From the NCBI GenBank assembly GCA_041749595.1, contig JBGTBA010000096.1, positions 1 through 42,106 on the forward strand: DNA of 42,106 nt. The letters run 5' to 3'. This DNA is from Aurantibrevibacter sp041749595. Lineage in GTDB: Bacteria; Bacteroidota; Bacteroidia; Flavobacteriales; Flavobacteriaceae. Below the pieces are notes generated by a model, which was given only the letters and a program-made list of their open reading frames with translations, did not search any database and was not told where the DNA came from. Positions within the stretch are counted from its first letter, which is position 1; each line of letters opens with the position of its first letter. Positions 8,957 through 19,500 of this stretch are shown in pieces. The translations under genes were made by a program, and so were the position numbers.

Positions 8957-9544
8957 ATGCCGGCAAAAAAAATAAAATTAGGTTTTGTTCTCTTGTCCCT
9001 ATGGGCATGTACCCCCGGGAAAAAGAGCAAACAAGCTCCCCAAGGACAGGTTTCCACAATAGAAAAAACAAATGCAGGTTATGATCCCGAGGCCAAATTA
9101 GATTCGCTCGGTATTACATTGAGCACCCCATCTTTGCCCGTTGCCAATTTTATGAATGTTGTTAGAACGGGAAACCTTATCTTTTTGTCGGGCAAAGGTC
9201 CTTTAAAGGCCAACGGCGAGAACATTGCCGGTAAGGTTGGGACGGACCTTTCCTTAGAAGAGGGCTATGAGGCGGCCAGAATAACCGGTATCAACCAACT
9301 TTCAGTATTAAAAGCAGAACTGGGAAACCTGAACAAGGTAAAACGGATAGTAAAAGTACTGGGAATGGTTAATGCCGGACCAAATTTTACGGATCATCCC
9401 AAAGTAATCAATGGTTTTTCGGACCTTATGGTGGCCGTTTTCGGGGAAAACGGGAAACACGCCCGCTCAGCAGTGGGAATGGGATCCTTGCCAAGCAATA
9501 TCGCCGTTGAAGTGGAGATGATTGTTGAGGTTAATGAGGACTAA
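8957..9544 (+). CDS. RidA-family lipoprotein
   Basis: A 195-residue second RidA-family protein. It has a short lipoprotein signal ('LLSLWAC', Cys at about residue 18) and a linker to about residue 50. The RidA core includes 'NLIFLSGKGPL' and ends with 'ARSAVGMGSLPSNIAVEVE', where R170 is the likely substrate-binding arginine. Its sequence is clearly different from the other RidA in the operon, so it is not a recent copy. Membrane anchoring would place it in the same compartment as the exported PLP enzyme. Its stop codon overlaps that of the convergent FAD oxidoreductase by 4 bases (9541-9544), leaving no room for a terminator between them. Confidence 0.85.
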   Translation: MPAKKIKLGFVLLSLWACTPGKKSKQAPQGQVSTIEKTNAGYDPEAKLDSLGITLSTPSLPVANFMNVVRTGNLIFLSGKGPLKANGENIAGKVGTDLSLEEGYEAARITGINQLSVLKAELGNLNKVKRIVKVLGMVNAGPNFTDHPKVINGFSDLMVAVFGENGKHARSAVGMGSLPSNIAVEVEMIVEVNED

Positions 9545-11400
9545 TTCCCGGTGAACTGAGGTGGCTGACTTAAATGACCGTTAAAGTCGATTTCTATCGC
9601 AAACGGATTTAGTATTTTATCGGTTAAAATACTGACAGCTCTACGATTTAAAGGCCGATTTTCATCGTAATGTTCTCCTATTTCCCAGATGTTCCAGTTT
9701 TCTTGCATATCGTCCTTACTGTAAGCTGGTTCTAGTTGGGAAAAAACGGATTCCATAAAACGGAGCGTAATACCCGCTCCCGAACCTTGGGTATTTTTCA
9801 ATTGGGGATAGTTAGACGTTATACCTTGCAGCCATTCGTATTCCGAAACGATTTGGTCCGGATAAAACCAGGTCTGGTTGGCCCATTTATAGGGCACGCC
9901 AAAACCTTTTAAAATACCTGTTGCGCCAATACGCTGAATAGACCCAAAGGCCGTATCATTAGGATTTAAATCTATAAAAGGCATGAGATACGCATGGTGT
10001 TCCAGTAGGCTTTGCTGTACTTTTCGAATTGACACTTCGGCAGGGTTTACCTTTTCTAAAACACAGGTAGCAGCCAAGGCACCAGCCGCTTGCCCTATAC
10101 CCAAAACCACGGGTTGTAGTCGTGTGGCACCGTTGGCAATATTGGACACGCTTATATTTTTTTCTGCAACAATAAAATTGGCTACTTTTTCCGGAACCAA
10201 AGCGCCCAAAGGAATATTGTAACTAGGTATTCTTATATTAATGAAATTGATTTCAGGAGCGTTCGGGTTTTTATCGTGATGGTGGTCTATAGGATAATCC
10301 CCAACAGCAATTCCGGTTTTATAAAGATTGAAATCATAGGGCCTTTCCATATGTTCTGCTGTTAGAAACACCTTACCCCGAACTCTTCGGGCTTCCCGAT
10401 CATAAGGAATCATCGGAAAGCCATCTTTTGAAGGGAATTCATTAGCCACTCTTAGGTTTTTAAAGCCCAAGTCGTTCTGAATGTAATAAATGAATCCCTG
10501 AGTGAATAATTTAGCCTCTTTCAGCTTTTCGCTCCGTTCTTCGGTCGAAAGATTGGGCCAATCCAGATAAAAATCGTTTCCGCAGTTCGGCCAATTGATC
10601 ATGTACTTGTTATTGGGCAATTTTCCGTAATTCAACATTTGCTCACAGTCCGATACGGCTCCAAACATTTCACCGCCTTCCCTTTTACATGCACATTCAA
10701 AATCCTTGGGGTTATAATTTTTAGGCATTTTTACCAGTCCTTTTTTTTTACTGGTCGTTTTGGTATCCTCAAGAATCAAAACATAGGTAATGTCCTGTAC
10801 AATGTGATTGGCTATTTCGGGAGCTTCCTTTTCTCCGGTATCTTTTTTTGAATCCATTCCCAAACGGAAATCGGCACCAATAATGGGCAGTAATTCTCCT
10901 ATTTCTGTGGCATCAATTAAGATTTTGGCCTCGGTGGTACGCTTTTTACCTTCTTGAAAATAGGTTACCGTCCATCCTGGATTATGCTGCTTTATTTCGT
11001 AATAAACCGCATTATACGTTATCTGTAAATTTGGAATTTGAGCCATTTTCTTTAAAATTTGATTTCCTATCGATGGTTCAAATAGCGTATGGCTTACCCA
11101 GGCCGTGGCCACTTCCTGGGCACCTCCATAATAATCGTATAAATTTTGGCGGAACTCACCCCAAATTCCGGAGGGCATTTCATGATTACCATCAATAGCC
11201 GAAACGCCTGCGGATGTTAACATGCCTCCGAGCCATGTAGTAGGTTCAAGAATTTGTACCGAAACTCCCATTCGGGCAGCTTGTAGGGCTGCCGAAGTTC
11301 CCCCGGCACCACCACCAATAATCAAGACATCTACTTTTTCTTGCGATTTACTACTATAGATGCATAGTAAGGTAAATAAAACCGAACATATTTTTTTCAT
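9541..11400 (-). CDS. Exported FAD-dependent oxidoreductase (PF12831-type)
   Basis: A 619-residue flavoprotein with a signal peptide ending near 'SSKSQ'. The dinucleotide-binding motif is at residues 25-34 ('VLIIGGGAGG'), followed by 'GGMLTSAGVSAIDGNHEMP', typical of the FAD_oxidored family found in many bacterial polysaccharide loci. A second FAD-linked stretch is 'LIDATEIGELLPIIGADFRLG'. The C-terminal region has the 'GATRLQPVVLGIGQAAGALAA' strand that closes the FAD site. The substrate is unknown; members are often annotated only by fold. It is the last gene of the long minus-strand operon, 1 bp after the GH10-like gene, and overlaps the convergent RidA gene by 4 bases. Confidence 0.85.
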   Translation of the reverse strand: MKKICSVLFTLLCIYSSKSQEKVDVLIIGGGAGGTSAALQAARMGVSVQILEPTTWLGGMLTSAGVSAIDGNHEMPSGIWGEFRQNLYDYYGGAQEVATAWVSHTLFEPSIGNQILKKMAQIPNLQITYNAVYYEIKQHNPGWTVTYFQEGKKRTTEAKILIDATEIGELLPIIGADFRLGMDSKKDTGEKEAPEIANHIVQDITYVLILEDTKTTSKKKGLVKMPKNYNPKDFECACKREGGEMFGAVSDCEQMLNYGKLPNNKYMINWPNCGNDFYLDWPNLSTEERSEKLKEAKLFTQGFIYYIQNDLGFKNLRVANEFPSKDGFPMIPYDREARRVRGKVFLTAEHMERPYDFNLYKTGIAVGDYPIDHHHDKNPNAPEINFINIRIPSYNIPLGALVPEKVANFIVAEKNISVSNIANGATRLQPVVLGIGQAAGALAATCVLEKVNPAEVSIRKVQQSLLEHHAYLMPFIDLNPNDTAFGSIQRIGATGILKGFGVPYKWANQTWFYPDQIVSEYEWLQGITSNYPQLKNTQGSGAGITLRFMESVFSQLEPAYSKDDMQENWNIWEIGEHYDENRPLNRRAVSILTDKILNPFAIEIDFNGHLSQPPQFTGN

Positions 11401-11401
11401 G

Positions 11402-12499
11402 TCATTTTAATTTTGGATACGCTTTTTCAAAAAAATGTGGGTGTAATTTTAAACCTTCGTAAAAGAAGAAAACTTCGCTATCAAGACCGTTTTTGCGATT
11501 CACTTTTATCATTTTTTTTAAGAAACTTTTGGAAGGCGTATAGTTATCTACCTTTAAAAGTATTCCGGGGATAAAATCCTTTCGCTTTGGCAATGGCATA
11601 AATCTAAGGTTTGTTTCTAATGTTTGGGTATAGGCCTTTACCTTGTACCTGTACACTTGGGGTATTAATTTATCTACCCAACCATTTTGTACCCAAGTTG
11701 GCCAATCTTGTAAATATTCTTCTTTGCTCCAGGGGAAAATACTCGGTGCCATAGTTACGGAGACATTTGGTTTAAGAGCCTTCACCGTTTGATACACTTC
11801 TTGCGCAAATAGGTTTAATTTCTGAGCCCGCCAATCAATCCAATCTGGATTTTTATAATCGTCAGGGGGTAGCTTACCGCTGTGTTCTTTTTTGTACACT
11901 TCAACGGTATACGGATCGTATCCGGCCGTTGATGGGTTGGCCGGTAGCCTATCGTCGCCTTGAATACCATCAACATTATATTGGAGAATCACTTCCTTTA
12001 TCAATGAAAGCAAAAACTGTTGTACCTCCGGATGGAAGGCATTCATCCATTGAAATCCATTCTTTGAGACAAGGTTAGCTTTGTTATCCAACGCTTTCCA
12101 ATGGGGTTTCGCTTTTATAATATGCCCACCATCGGCTTCTTGATAGCTGCTGGAAAAACCAAATTCGAACCAGGCATGTACTTTTAAGCCCTCTTGATGT
12201 GCCTCATCTATTAGTTCCTGCAATATATCCCTGTCGGCAAAACGAGGAGCTACTTTTTTTCCAAATTCAGTATCCATGACAGCGCTGGGATATAAGGTAT
12301 AGCCCCTGTTCCAAACCACTACATAAATTTGTGCTATACCGTATGCTTTACAGCGATGCACCACTTCTTGAATTCCCTCTCTGGAATCCAGTGCCTTACT
12401 GGCCACATCGGTTAGCCATACGCCTTTTTCGGATTGTGAAAAGGCCATGCAAAAAGTTAGTAGGAAGTATATAAGCGTTGAACGTTTAAATAAGCCCAT
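11402..12499 (-). CDS. GH10-like (GHL10) family glycosyl hydrolase, exported
   Basis: A protein of 365 residues when started at the ATG at 12499. This start gives a clean signal peptide (MGLFKRSTLIYFLLTFCMAF...SQ); a longer reading up to 12592 would overlap the epimerase gene and bury the signal. The body is a TIM-barrel of the glycosyl-hydrolase-like 10 family (PF02638): 'GVWLTDVASKAL', 'GIAQIYVVVWNRGYTLYPS', 'LKVHAWFEFGF', 'WMNAFHPEVQQFLLSL', 'YNVDGIQGDDRLP' and 'VSVTMAPS'. E and D residues in 'WFEFG' and 'IQGDD' are candidate active-site acids. It probably acts in the periplasm or on the surface on a glycan. It is the only hydrolase-like enzyme with a signal in this locus. The epimerase gene ends 26 bp upstream and the FAD oxidoreductase starts 1 bp downstream. 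Confidence 0.82.
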   Translation of the reverse strand: MGLFKRSTLIYFLLTFCMAFSQSEKGVWLTDVASKALDSREGIQEVVHRCKAYGIAQIYVVVWNRGYTLYPSAVMDTEFGKKVAPRFADRDILQELIDEAHQEGLKVHAWFEFGFSSSYQEADGGHIIKAKPHWKALDNKANLVSKNGFQWMNAFHPEVQQFLLSLIKEVILQYNVDGIQGDDRLPANPSTAGYDPYTVEVYKKEHSGKLPPDDYKNPDWIDWRAQKLNLFAQEVYQTVKALKPNVSVTMAPSIFPWSKEEYLQDWPTWVQNGWVDKLIPQVYRYKVKAYTQTLETNLRFMPLPKRKDFIPGILLKVDNYTPSKSFLKKMIKVNRKNGLDSEVFFFYEGLKLHPHFFEKAYPKLK

Positions 12500-12525
12500 T
12501 AGTACTGTCTTTTTTAATATCAAAA

Positions 12526-13683
12526 TTAGACGTGTTCCAAGCTTTTCCATATCTCCAACAAGGCCCGAGGCACATGAAAACAACCTTTCCATTTACCCCC
12601 CTTTAGATGCAGCAACACTTCACCCCTGCGGTTGAGGTAGCCGTACCATTCACCCCCATTTTTTTGGTCTCTAAAATGCGCCCAGGTATAGGTATGTACT
12701 TTTATGAACCATTCTTTGGCTTTTGGGCTACCGTTAAAAGCATAGGTTTTAGCCAATGCAACCAAGGTTTCCAGATGTACCCACCATAGTTTTTGATCCC
12801 ATTCCAGTTGTTGTGGCGGGTGACCCTTACTATCCATAAAGTAGAAAATGCCTCCATATTCCTTATCCCAACCATGTTCTAGTTGTTGATACATTATTTT
12901 TTCGGCCGCTGCTACCAGCTTTAGATCTTTTTTTCGCATTCCCAGGTTCATTATAAACCACATAGCCTCTATGGCGTGCCCCGGATTTAGAAGACGACCT
13001 TCAAAACTATCTACAAATTGACCATTATCTGAAATATTTTCCAGCACCAAACCACTTTCTTTTTGGTAAAACCGATTCATTATAAGGTCGATAATGGTAT
13101 CTGTTATGGTATCAACCTCTTTGGCACCTACTAAATGCTCCAATTCCAAGGCAAGATTACAGAGGATCATTGGCAACGCAAAATTCCGAAGATTTCGGGT
13201 ACCCGGAACTATTTTATTATAGACTCCTTTTGGATTATCCTTCCGATTTAAAATGTGCCTAAACGTATCCTTGGCTATGGTGGCATAGCGTTCTTGCCCA
13301 TTAATCTGGTAAAAAGCCCCAAAGGCCATGGCTGCAAAACAATCGGAAAATATATTATAGGCTTGTACCAACGGCTTTCCTTGGGCGTTTAGGGCAAAAT
13401 ACCAGTTACCCTTAAGATCCCTACCGTTTTTCTCAAGAAAATCGATACCCAATTGAGCCATTTCTTTCCAAGCAGTATTGGGTGCTACTGTTTGATGCAA
13501 TTTAGAAAACATCCATGCTTGGCGTGCCTGTAGCCAAATAAACTTGTCGGTATCGAAAACTGTGTTGGTGTCTGTAATACAGGTAAAATAGCCTCCGTGC
13601 TCCTTGTCCGGAGAATAAGTTTCCCAAAATGGTATTATTTCATTTAACAATTCCGATTTGTATAATGCTGCGTATTGCTTCAA
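12526..13683 (-). CDS. AGE-family sugar epimerase/isomerase
   Basis: A 385-residue (alpha/alpha)6-barrel enzyme of the N-acylglucosamine 2-epimerase family, close to the usual length. Conserved elements are R54 in 'LQARQAW', H236 in 'NPGHAIE', H303 in 'WWVHLETLVAL' and H370 in 'GCFHVPR', the residues used for proton transfer at C2. The family includes GlcNAc/ManNAc 2-epimerase, mannose isomerase and cellobiose 2-epimerase; sequence alone does not choose among them. It has no signal peptide, so it acts in the cytoplasm, presumably on sugar brought in by the neighbouring symporter. The first usable codon is a TTG at 13683; there is no ATG between the previous in-frame stop and this point. It starts 4 bp after the DUF4434 gene. 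Confidence 0.87.
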   Translation of the reverse strand: MKQYAALYKSELLNEIIPFWETYSPDKEHGGYFTCITDTNTVFDTDKFIWLQARQAWMFSKLHQTVAPNTAWKEMAQLGIDFLEKNGRDLKGNWYFALNAQGKPLVQAYNIFSDCFAAMAFGAFYQINGQERYATIAKDTFRHILNRKDNPKGVYNKIVPGTRNLRNFALPMILCNLALELEHLVGAKEVDTITDTIIDLIMNRFYQKESGLVLENISDNGQFVDSFEGRLLNPGHAIEAMWFIMNLGMRKKDLKLVAAAEKIMYQQLEHGWDKEYGGIFYFMDSKGHPPQQLEWDQKLWWVHLETLVALAKTYAFNGSPKAKEWFIKVHTYTWAHFRDQKNGGEWYGYLNRRGEVLLHLKGGKWKGCFHVPRALLEIWKSLEHV

Positions 13684-13687
13684 TAGA

Positions 13688-14632
13688 TTAGTTTTTAAGG
13701 GTTTTGATTTTAAAATATTCTACGTACCTATTGAACAAGTGATGCGCTTGAATATAGGAAGATTGTGGACTCATAAAATGTGAAAACTCGAAAGTAATGG
13801 CCTTTTCTACCCCAACTTTTTGGGCCATCTCCAGTTTCAGTAGTAATTTTTCAAATTTGATGGGAAAAAATTTGATGGGCATGTCCCTGTCAAAAGATTC
13901 CGTATTGCTCCAAGAGGTTATGCCATATTTATCTGCAAGGGCTTTGTTTACCCGAAGGAAATCTTCCAATTCGTTATAATCTACATGTCCATCTTGGAAG
14001 GCTACAATATCAATATTTCCCTTTATGCCATCAAATATTTCGTCCCATTCCTTTTCATGCTGCTGTAGTGCTACACCAGTTTCTTTTGCCAAAGCAGCAT
14101 CATTTGTCATTACAGCCTTTTTGCCATCGATCCAGGGGGAGATCATTACAGGTAGACCATTGCTTCTGTTTTTGCAGTGAAGACCTAATTCGGCTATGGT
14201 TTTTATGGCTCCTTTGGTTTTTCGGCTCATTTCCAAACTAAGATACCAACCGCCAAAACATTTGAAATGCCCGTATTTTTGGTACACTTCGTCTATGAGA
14301 TATTTATTGATGTCTATTTCGTGACTCATATCGCCTGTATCCCAGTATTTTCCACTGTCATAGGTGCCGAAGAAAAAGATCATTTGATACTTTTCCGAAA
14401 GCTCTAAAAATAGTTGCACTAAATCTTCCGGAGGCGCAAAGCATCCCTTGGTTTGGATGAGGTATTTGGATGGATAAGTCAAAAAACGGCGGTATCCTGA
14501 GCGAATCAGGATCACGGTGTTAATACCCATGGTCTTCATGTGGGCAAAATCAGCATCCCACTCCTTTGCTCCCCAATTCTGGTGGGGAATATCATGGCTT
14601 ATCTCATCTATGAAGGTTCCTGTAATATGCAT
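13688..14632 (-). CDS. DUF4434 family protein
   Basis: A 314-residue protein without signal peptide that matches what I know of DUF4434: it begins 'ITGTFIDEISHDIPHQNWG', then 'MGINTVILIRSGYR', 'FGGWYLSLEM', 'PVMISPW' and 'DIVAFQDGHVDY'. These read as alternating strands of a TIM barrel with exposed acidic and aromatic residues, so a cytoplasmic glycosidase-like role is plausible but unproven. It lies 4 bp from both the symporter gene upstream and the epimerase gene downstream, so the three are surely co-transcribed and probably act on the same imported sugar. Confidence 0.75.
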   Translation of the reverse strand: MHITGTFIDEISHDIPHQNWGAKEWDADFAHMKTMGINTVILIRSGYRRFLTYPSKYLIQTKGCFAPPEDLVQLFLELSEKYQMIFFFGTYDSGKYWDTGDMSHEIDINKYLIDEVYQKYGHFKCFGGWYLSLEMSRKTKGAIKTIAELGLHCKNRSNGLPVMISPWIDGKKAVMTNDAALAKETGVALQQHEKEWDEIFDGIKGNIDIVAFQDGHVDYNELEDFLRVNKALADKYGITSWSNTESFDRDMPIKFFPIKFEKLLLKLEMAQKVGVEKAITFEFSHFMSPQSSYIQAHHLFNRYVEYFKIKTLKN

Positions 14633-14636
14633 AAAA

Positions 14637-16466
14637 TCAATCTATATTTTTTAAGTTGTCCCACCAATATTTCTTTAACAAATAACTTGTAAGTAGTAAT
14701 ACAGCACTCCAAATAATCATTTCCGTATTTTGGCGCAACATAAAATAAATGGGGATTACCAATTGCGCCATTTGCCAAACAATGCCGACAATGACATTAA
14801 AACTATCTCGTTTAAAATCCATATTAGGTACAAAATCCGGATCTTCCTGCATTACGGCTTCCTTTACGGGACCCCAGAAACCCCAGGGTTTTGTTTGTTT
14901 GTAGAATTTTTTTACGCTTTCAACATTCGGTAGCGGTTGTGCGTAGGTTCCAAGGATACAACCCAATAGTGAAAATCCAAAAATAAGGGGAAACACAAAA
15001 ATATCTATATATTCGCCAAAGAAGAAGAGTTTTACGGTGGAGGCTACAAGTCCAAAAAGCATGCCCCAGAAATACCCTTGTCCTGAGAAGCGCCACCAAA
15101 TCCATTTTAATAGATTGGAAGCGGCATAGCCACCGTAAAGCCCAGAACTAAGCCATAAGGTGAGCGAATTTAAAGAACCGGCATTAAAACCAAAAAATAT
15201 ACCAACCATAACCAAGGCTAAAGAGGAGATGATACTAAGGCGCACCAATCGTTTGTCGGGAGCGCCCGGATTAATATATTTTTTATAAATATCGTTTACA
15301 ATATAGGCCGGAGCCGAATTTACATAGGCTGCAAACGTACCCATAAAGGCAGCCAGAAACCCGGCAAGAACAAGTCCTTTGAGGCCTACGGGTAGAAATT
15401 TATTTATAGCCAAAGGTAATACCTGTTCAAAATCGACATTGGCACCCATGGCCATGAGTTCAGGTCCGAGAAATACAAGTGATAGCACTGCAAAACCAAT
15501 AATCATAAAATAGCGGGGAATATACAGTACACAAGTGGTTAAAAATGCCATTTTTGCAGCTTCCGAAGGAGTTCGTGTGGCTAGAATGCGCTGCATATCA
15601 TAGCTGGGTACCGGGCCAGCAATGGACGCAAAGATGCCTTTGAAGACCATAAGCAAAAACAGGATGCCAAAAAGATCAAAACCATCACTTTCAATTTTAT
15701 GGTTAACCTGAGGAAAGGCTGTATTACTCCAATCCAAATCTAATTGCCATCCAAAAAATAGCTCTGTCCATCCCTCCGGCACTACAGCTACAATTTGGTC
15801 ATAGGACACCATGTTATAAGCCACAATACCAACCCCAAGAGAGGCAATGGTCATTATAATGAATTGCATAACCTCTGTTGCAACCACGCTATGCATTCCT
15901 CCTTTTACGGTATATAAAGCAGTTAGCCCGCAGATGAGCAAGGCATATGATCTGGCAGAAGAAATCTGATACCCCAAAATTTCAAAGGCCATATCCCAGG
16001 GTAATATGGAAGTACAGTATTTTCCAATGCCTTCGAAGAGGTAGGCAATAAACCCTAAAACACTAATGACCGCAAAGATGACAATAATAATATGTGAAAG
16101 TTTGGCTCCCTTACCATCTCCAAAACGGAAGGTAATCCATTCAGCTCCTGTCATAACATTAGAGCGGCGCATCCATATGGCCAGATACACAAATACAAAT
16201 ACCTGATTCCATACCGGCCAAAGCCACGGTAACCATGCGCTTTTTAAGCCATACACAAAAAGAATGCCCACGGTCCACATGGTACCAGATATATCGAACA
16301 TCCCTGAAGCGTTACTAAGTCCTAAATAGTACCAAGGCAATTGGTTTCCGCCTAAGAAATAGGATTCCATGTTTTTGGAAGATTTTCTGGAGAGGTAAAA
16401 ACCAAGCGCCAATACGGCGATAATGTAACTAAATACAATTCCGATGTCCCAATACGATAATGTCAT
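14637..16466 (-). CDS. Sodium:solute symporter (SSS family)
   Basis: A 609-residue polytopic membrane protein with the SSS (SGLT-type) signature. The start 'YWDIGIVFSYIIAVLALGFYLSRKSSKNMESYFLGG' region and 'LPWYYLGLSNASGMFDISG' are typical of TM1-TM2, and 'AGFLAAFMGTFAAYVNSAPAY' is the conserved helix near the sodium site. About 13-14 hydrophobic helices can be seen. It should carry a sugar or sugar acid across the inner membrane with sodium. It sits between the DUF5107-TPR gene (46 bp) and DUF4434 (4 bp), and is the only inner-membrane uptake system in the locus. Confidence 0.92.
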   Translation of the reverse strand: MTLSYWDIGIVFSYIIAVLALGFYLSRKSSKNMESYFLGGNQLPWYYLGLSNASGMFDISGTMWTVGILFVYGLKSAWLPWLWPVWNQVFVFVYLAIWMRRSNVMTGAEWITFRFGDGKGAKLSHIIIVIFAVISVLGFIAYLFEGIGKYCTSILPWDMAFEILGYQISSARSYALLICGLTALYTVKGGMHSVVATEVMQFIIMTIASLGVGIVAYNMVSYDQIVAVVPEGWTELFFGWQLDLDWSNTAFPQVNHKIESDGFDLFGILFLLMVFKGIFASIAGPVPSYDMQRILATRTPSEAAKMAFLTTCVLYIPRYFMIIGFAVLSLVFLGPELMAMGANVDFEQVLPLAINKFLPVGLKGLVLAGFLAAFMGTFAAYVNSAPAYIVNDIYKKYINPGAPDKRLVRLSIISSLALVMVGIFFGFNAGSLNSLTLWLSSGLYGGYAASNLLKWIWWRFSGQGYFWGMLFGLVASTVKLFFFGEYIDIFVFPLIFGFSLLGCILGTYAQPLPNVESVKKFYKQTKPWGFWGPVKEAVMQEDPDFVPNMDFKRDSFNVIVGIVWQMAQLVIPIYFMLRQNTEMIIWSAVLLLTSYLLKKYWWDNLKNID

Positions 16467-16512
16467 AGCAGTTTAGAATGGATGGCTTTTTAATGTTTTT
16501 TAGGTTTTATTT

Positions 16513-19500
16513 TTACCATTTGTTAGCCGTAACGAAGTGCAGTATGCTCCATAATTTTTCATCTAGGTTGATTTTTCTTTTTAGTGCTTCTATTTCATTC
16601 TCATTGTGCTCATATAAAACTACGGCTAGTGCTGCTTTTTCATTTTGAGTCGCGGTTTCTTTTAGATCTTTTTTGTATTGTTTTAATGATTCGGACTGGT
16701 TTAATTTTTCGAATGCCAAAAGAGAAAAAAGAGAGTTTATCCCAATTAGCTCGGTATTTTTTTCTGTATAGGTTACTATTGATTTTAAAGCGGTTTCCGC
16801 TTCCTTGCCTTTCCCAATAGATTGGTAGCAATAGGATAACAAATAATCCTGTAATCTTGTATCCGGATCAAAGGGTTGTCCAACGCCTAAATGTTCTGGC
16901 CATTCTTTGGAAAGATTCAACAGTTCTATGGCCTTAGTAAAGTTTTTGCGTTCCATAAATTGTTGCGCATAAAAGATATGGGCATTATCATAAATTCCTT
17001 TACTTTCAGCTGCATGCTCGTAGGGTAGTACTTTTAGGGATTTTAAAATGGAAATGCTTTTTGCATAGCTTTCCACGGACACAAGGGTTTTGGCATAACT
17101 TAACCCAATATTGTAGTTATTTGTGAATTTTTTATATGCCTTTTCTGCTGTTGTATTGGCTTCCTTGAATTTACCGTTATCAAAATAAAAACGGATGAGG
17201 TCTTCCCAGATTTTCCAATTATTACTTTTAAGTGTTAACGCCTTTTGAAAATCCTTAAGGCGGTTATCGAACGTTTCTTGTTTTAAAATTTCACCTCTAA
17301 ACCGGTAAAACGTATCGTTATCAGGTTCAAAACCGCAATTTCGCAAAAGTACTTCCCCTTTTTCTTGAAGCCCTACTGCCAGGTCGTTTTGGGCCAGATA
17401 GTATTTTAATTTCCAATGACTGTTTTTAGAGATAGCCCATTCCAAAACCGGTATCATCTCTGCTCTATAAGGAAAAACAAAGTCAGGAGAAGCCTTAAGA
17501 GCTTCCTGTAAATAAACCTGACTTTGAACTGGATCTATATTGCTTAAAAGATAGGCCGCAAGAATGTTGGCTTTGCCACTTTTTGGGGCAAGGGCCAATA
17601 GCTGAAGTGCGGTTTCCTTTTCGTTTAGGTTAAGATATTTTAATGCCAGTTCCAACAAGGTTTCATCGGGGAACTCATTTTGGATGTTTTTAAGGATATC
17701 ACCGGGTGCGCCGTTTTGGTGCAAAATGGATTCAAATTCGACAAAATGATCCAAGGCATCCATCTTTCTTATGGCTTGTAACTGTGTCTCGAATGCTAAG
17801 GGATTGTTGCTTTTTCTGTTGGTCAGCAGCAGTACATACCTAGCGTTTAGGTTGTAGGTATTGTAATCCAATGCTTTTAATGCATAGGTAGCCGCATGGT
17901 TAAGGTTATTCAATCCGAAATAGATTTCGGCCATAACGGCGTAAGATACAGCTCTATATTTAATGTCCCTGGCGGCCCATCCCAAGGACTCAAGTGCGTT
18001 TACAGAGTCGTTTAGCTTTTTGTAGCTAAGCCCGGAAAAATAATTTGCCCCTGCATTATAGGTGTCCAATTGAAGTGCCTTTTGGGCAAATTCAAGGGCC
18101 TTTTGGTAATTAGTGCGCCTGTATTCCAGTTCGGCCAATTTTACCAATGCTTCCAAATGGGACGGCTCCTGTTGCAGGAGTTCATTAAATTTTTCTCTTG
18201 CCAGTGCATATTCTCTGAATTTCATGGCTTCCCAACCGTCCATAAAAAGCTGTTGGTTTTCGGATGAAATAACATTTTTATCTGCTTTAAATGGGCGTTT
18301 CAGTTGTGATTTTTTAGGGTCATTGGTGTAGTGAAGGTTGGCATTTTCTACAAAAATTTCTATTTGATCTAAGGAGGTAGCGGCAATTTGGGTTGAAAAG
18401 ACCTCCATAGGTTTTAATTGGAGGTTTTGGGTGAACACTGTGACTCCGTTAACAAGTACCGTTAGAGGGGCGTTTAGGGCTTGAAGCGCATTTAATCCCA
18501 CATAAGTTTCTCCTCCTTCAATTTTAACATTTAAGACCCCGTGTTCGGAAACCGCTGCCATTCCTCCGATTTGTTTGTAGGGAAACCAAATTTCGTTCCA
18601 TCGATCCATCACATAAGGATCAAAGTTGGCCTGAGAAATAGGATTTATTTCACCCGGGCTATATTGGTTGAACAATCTTCCTGCCTGAAATTCTATATAT
18701 TGTCCATCGGTATCGGTAAGTAAATCTTCCCAAATCCCCCCCGCTCGGGAAAGATCCCACAACCAAAGCTTCTGCCCCGGCATTTCTTCATAGGGCGACC
18801 AATGGCCAAAGCCAAACTCCTTTTTATGGTAATAGCCCCCAAAAAAATCTTTATACTCACCGACAATATGGTACGATTTCGAGGGGCCAAAATTATTGTT
18901 CCTGTACAATGCCAAATTTCTGCCCTCCCCGTCTATAGGCCAGGAATGGGCATCTCCGCTATGTCCCAAATACGCATTGCCGGGGATAAAAAATTCCAAA
19001 TCATCTGTGGCTGCCGCTGCAGCGGTCATCCAATTATAGTAGGATTGGTTTAAGGGCGTACCATTGTACCAAGAAGCATTTGTCTCAAAATAAGCCTTGT
19101 CTTTTTCCAATTTTATCTCAACTTGCCAAGTAGTCCTTGATGGCAGATCTAAGGTGCCCACAATACAACTGACGCTCCCATCCTCATTTTTCATGATTTT
19201 GTAATCTACGGGTGTCGCAGTCATTGGATGGTGGCCTATAATACCAAAATTAAATTCGATGCCTCCGGATGTCCAAGGCCCGCGCATGGCTATATTTCGG
19301 AATTTGACCACTTCATTTTTATAGAGAAACTCCTCTCCCGTACTTTTTTCAATGGCTCCCCAAACTTTACCGCCGATTTCCGGCAAGACAAATACCTTGA
19401 TATAATCGTTTTCTAGGGTAACTACCTTCCAATCCTTTTTTTGAGAGGTTTGTTCATACCCTTCATATTTGAAGTAGGGCATTATCTTTGGGTTTTCCGT

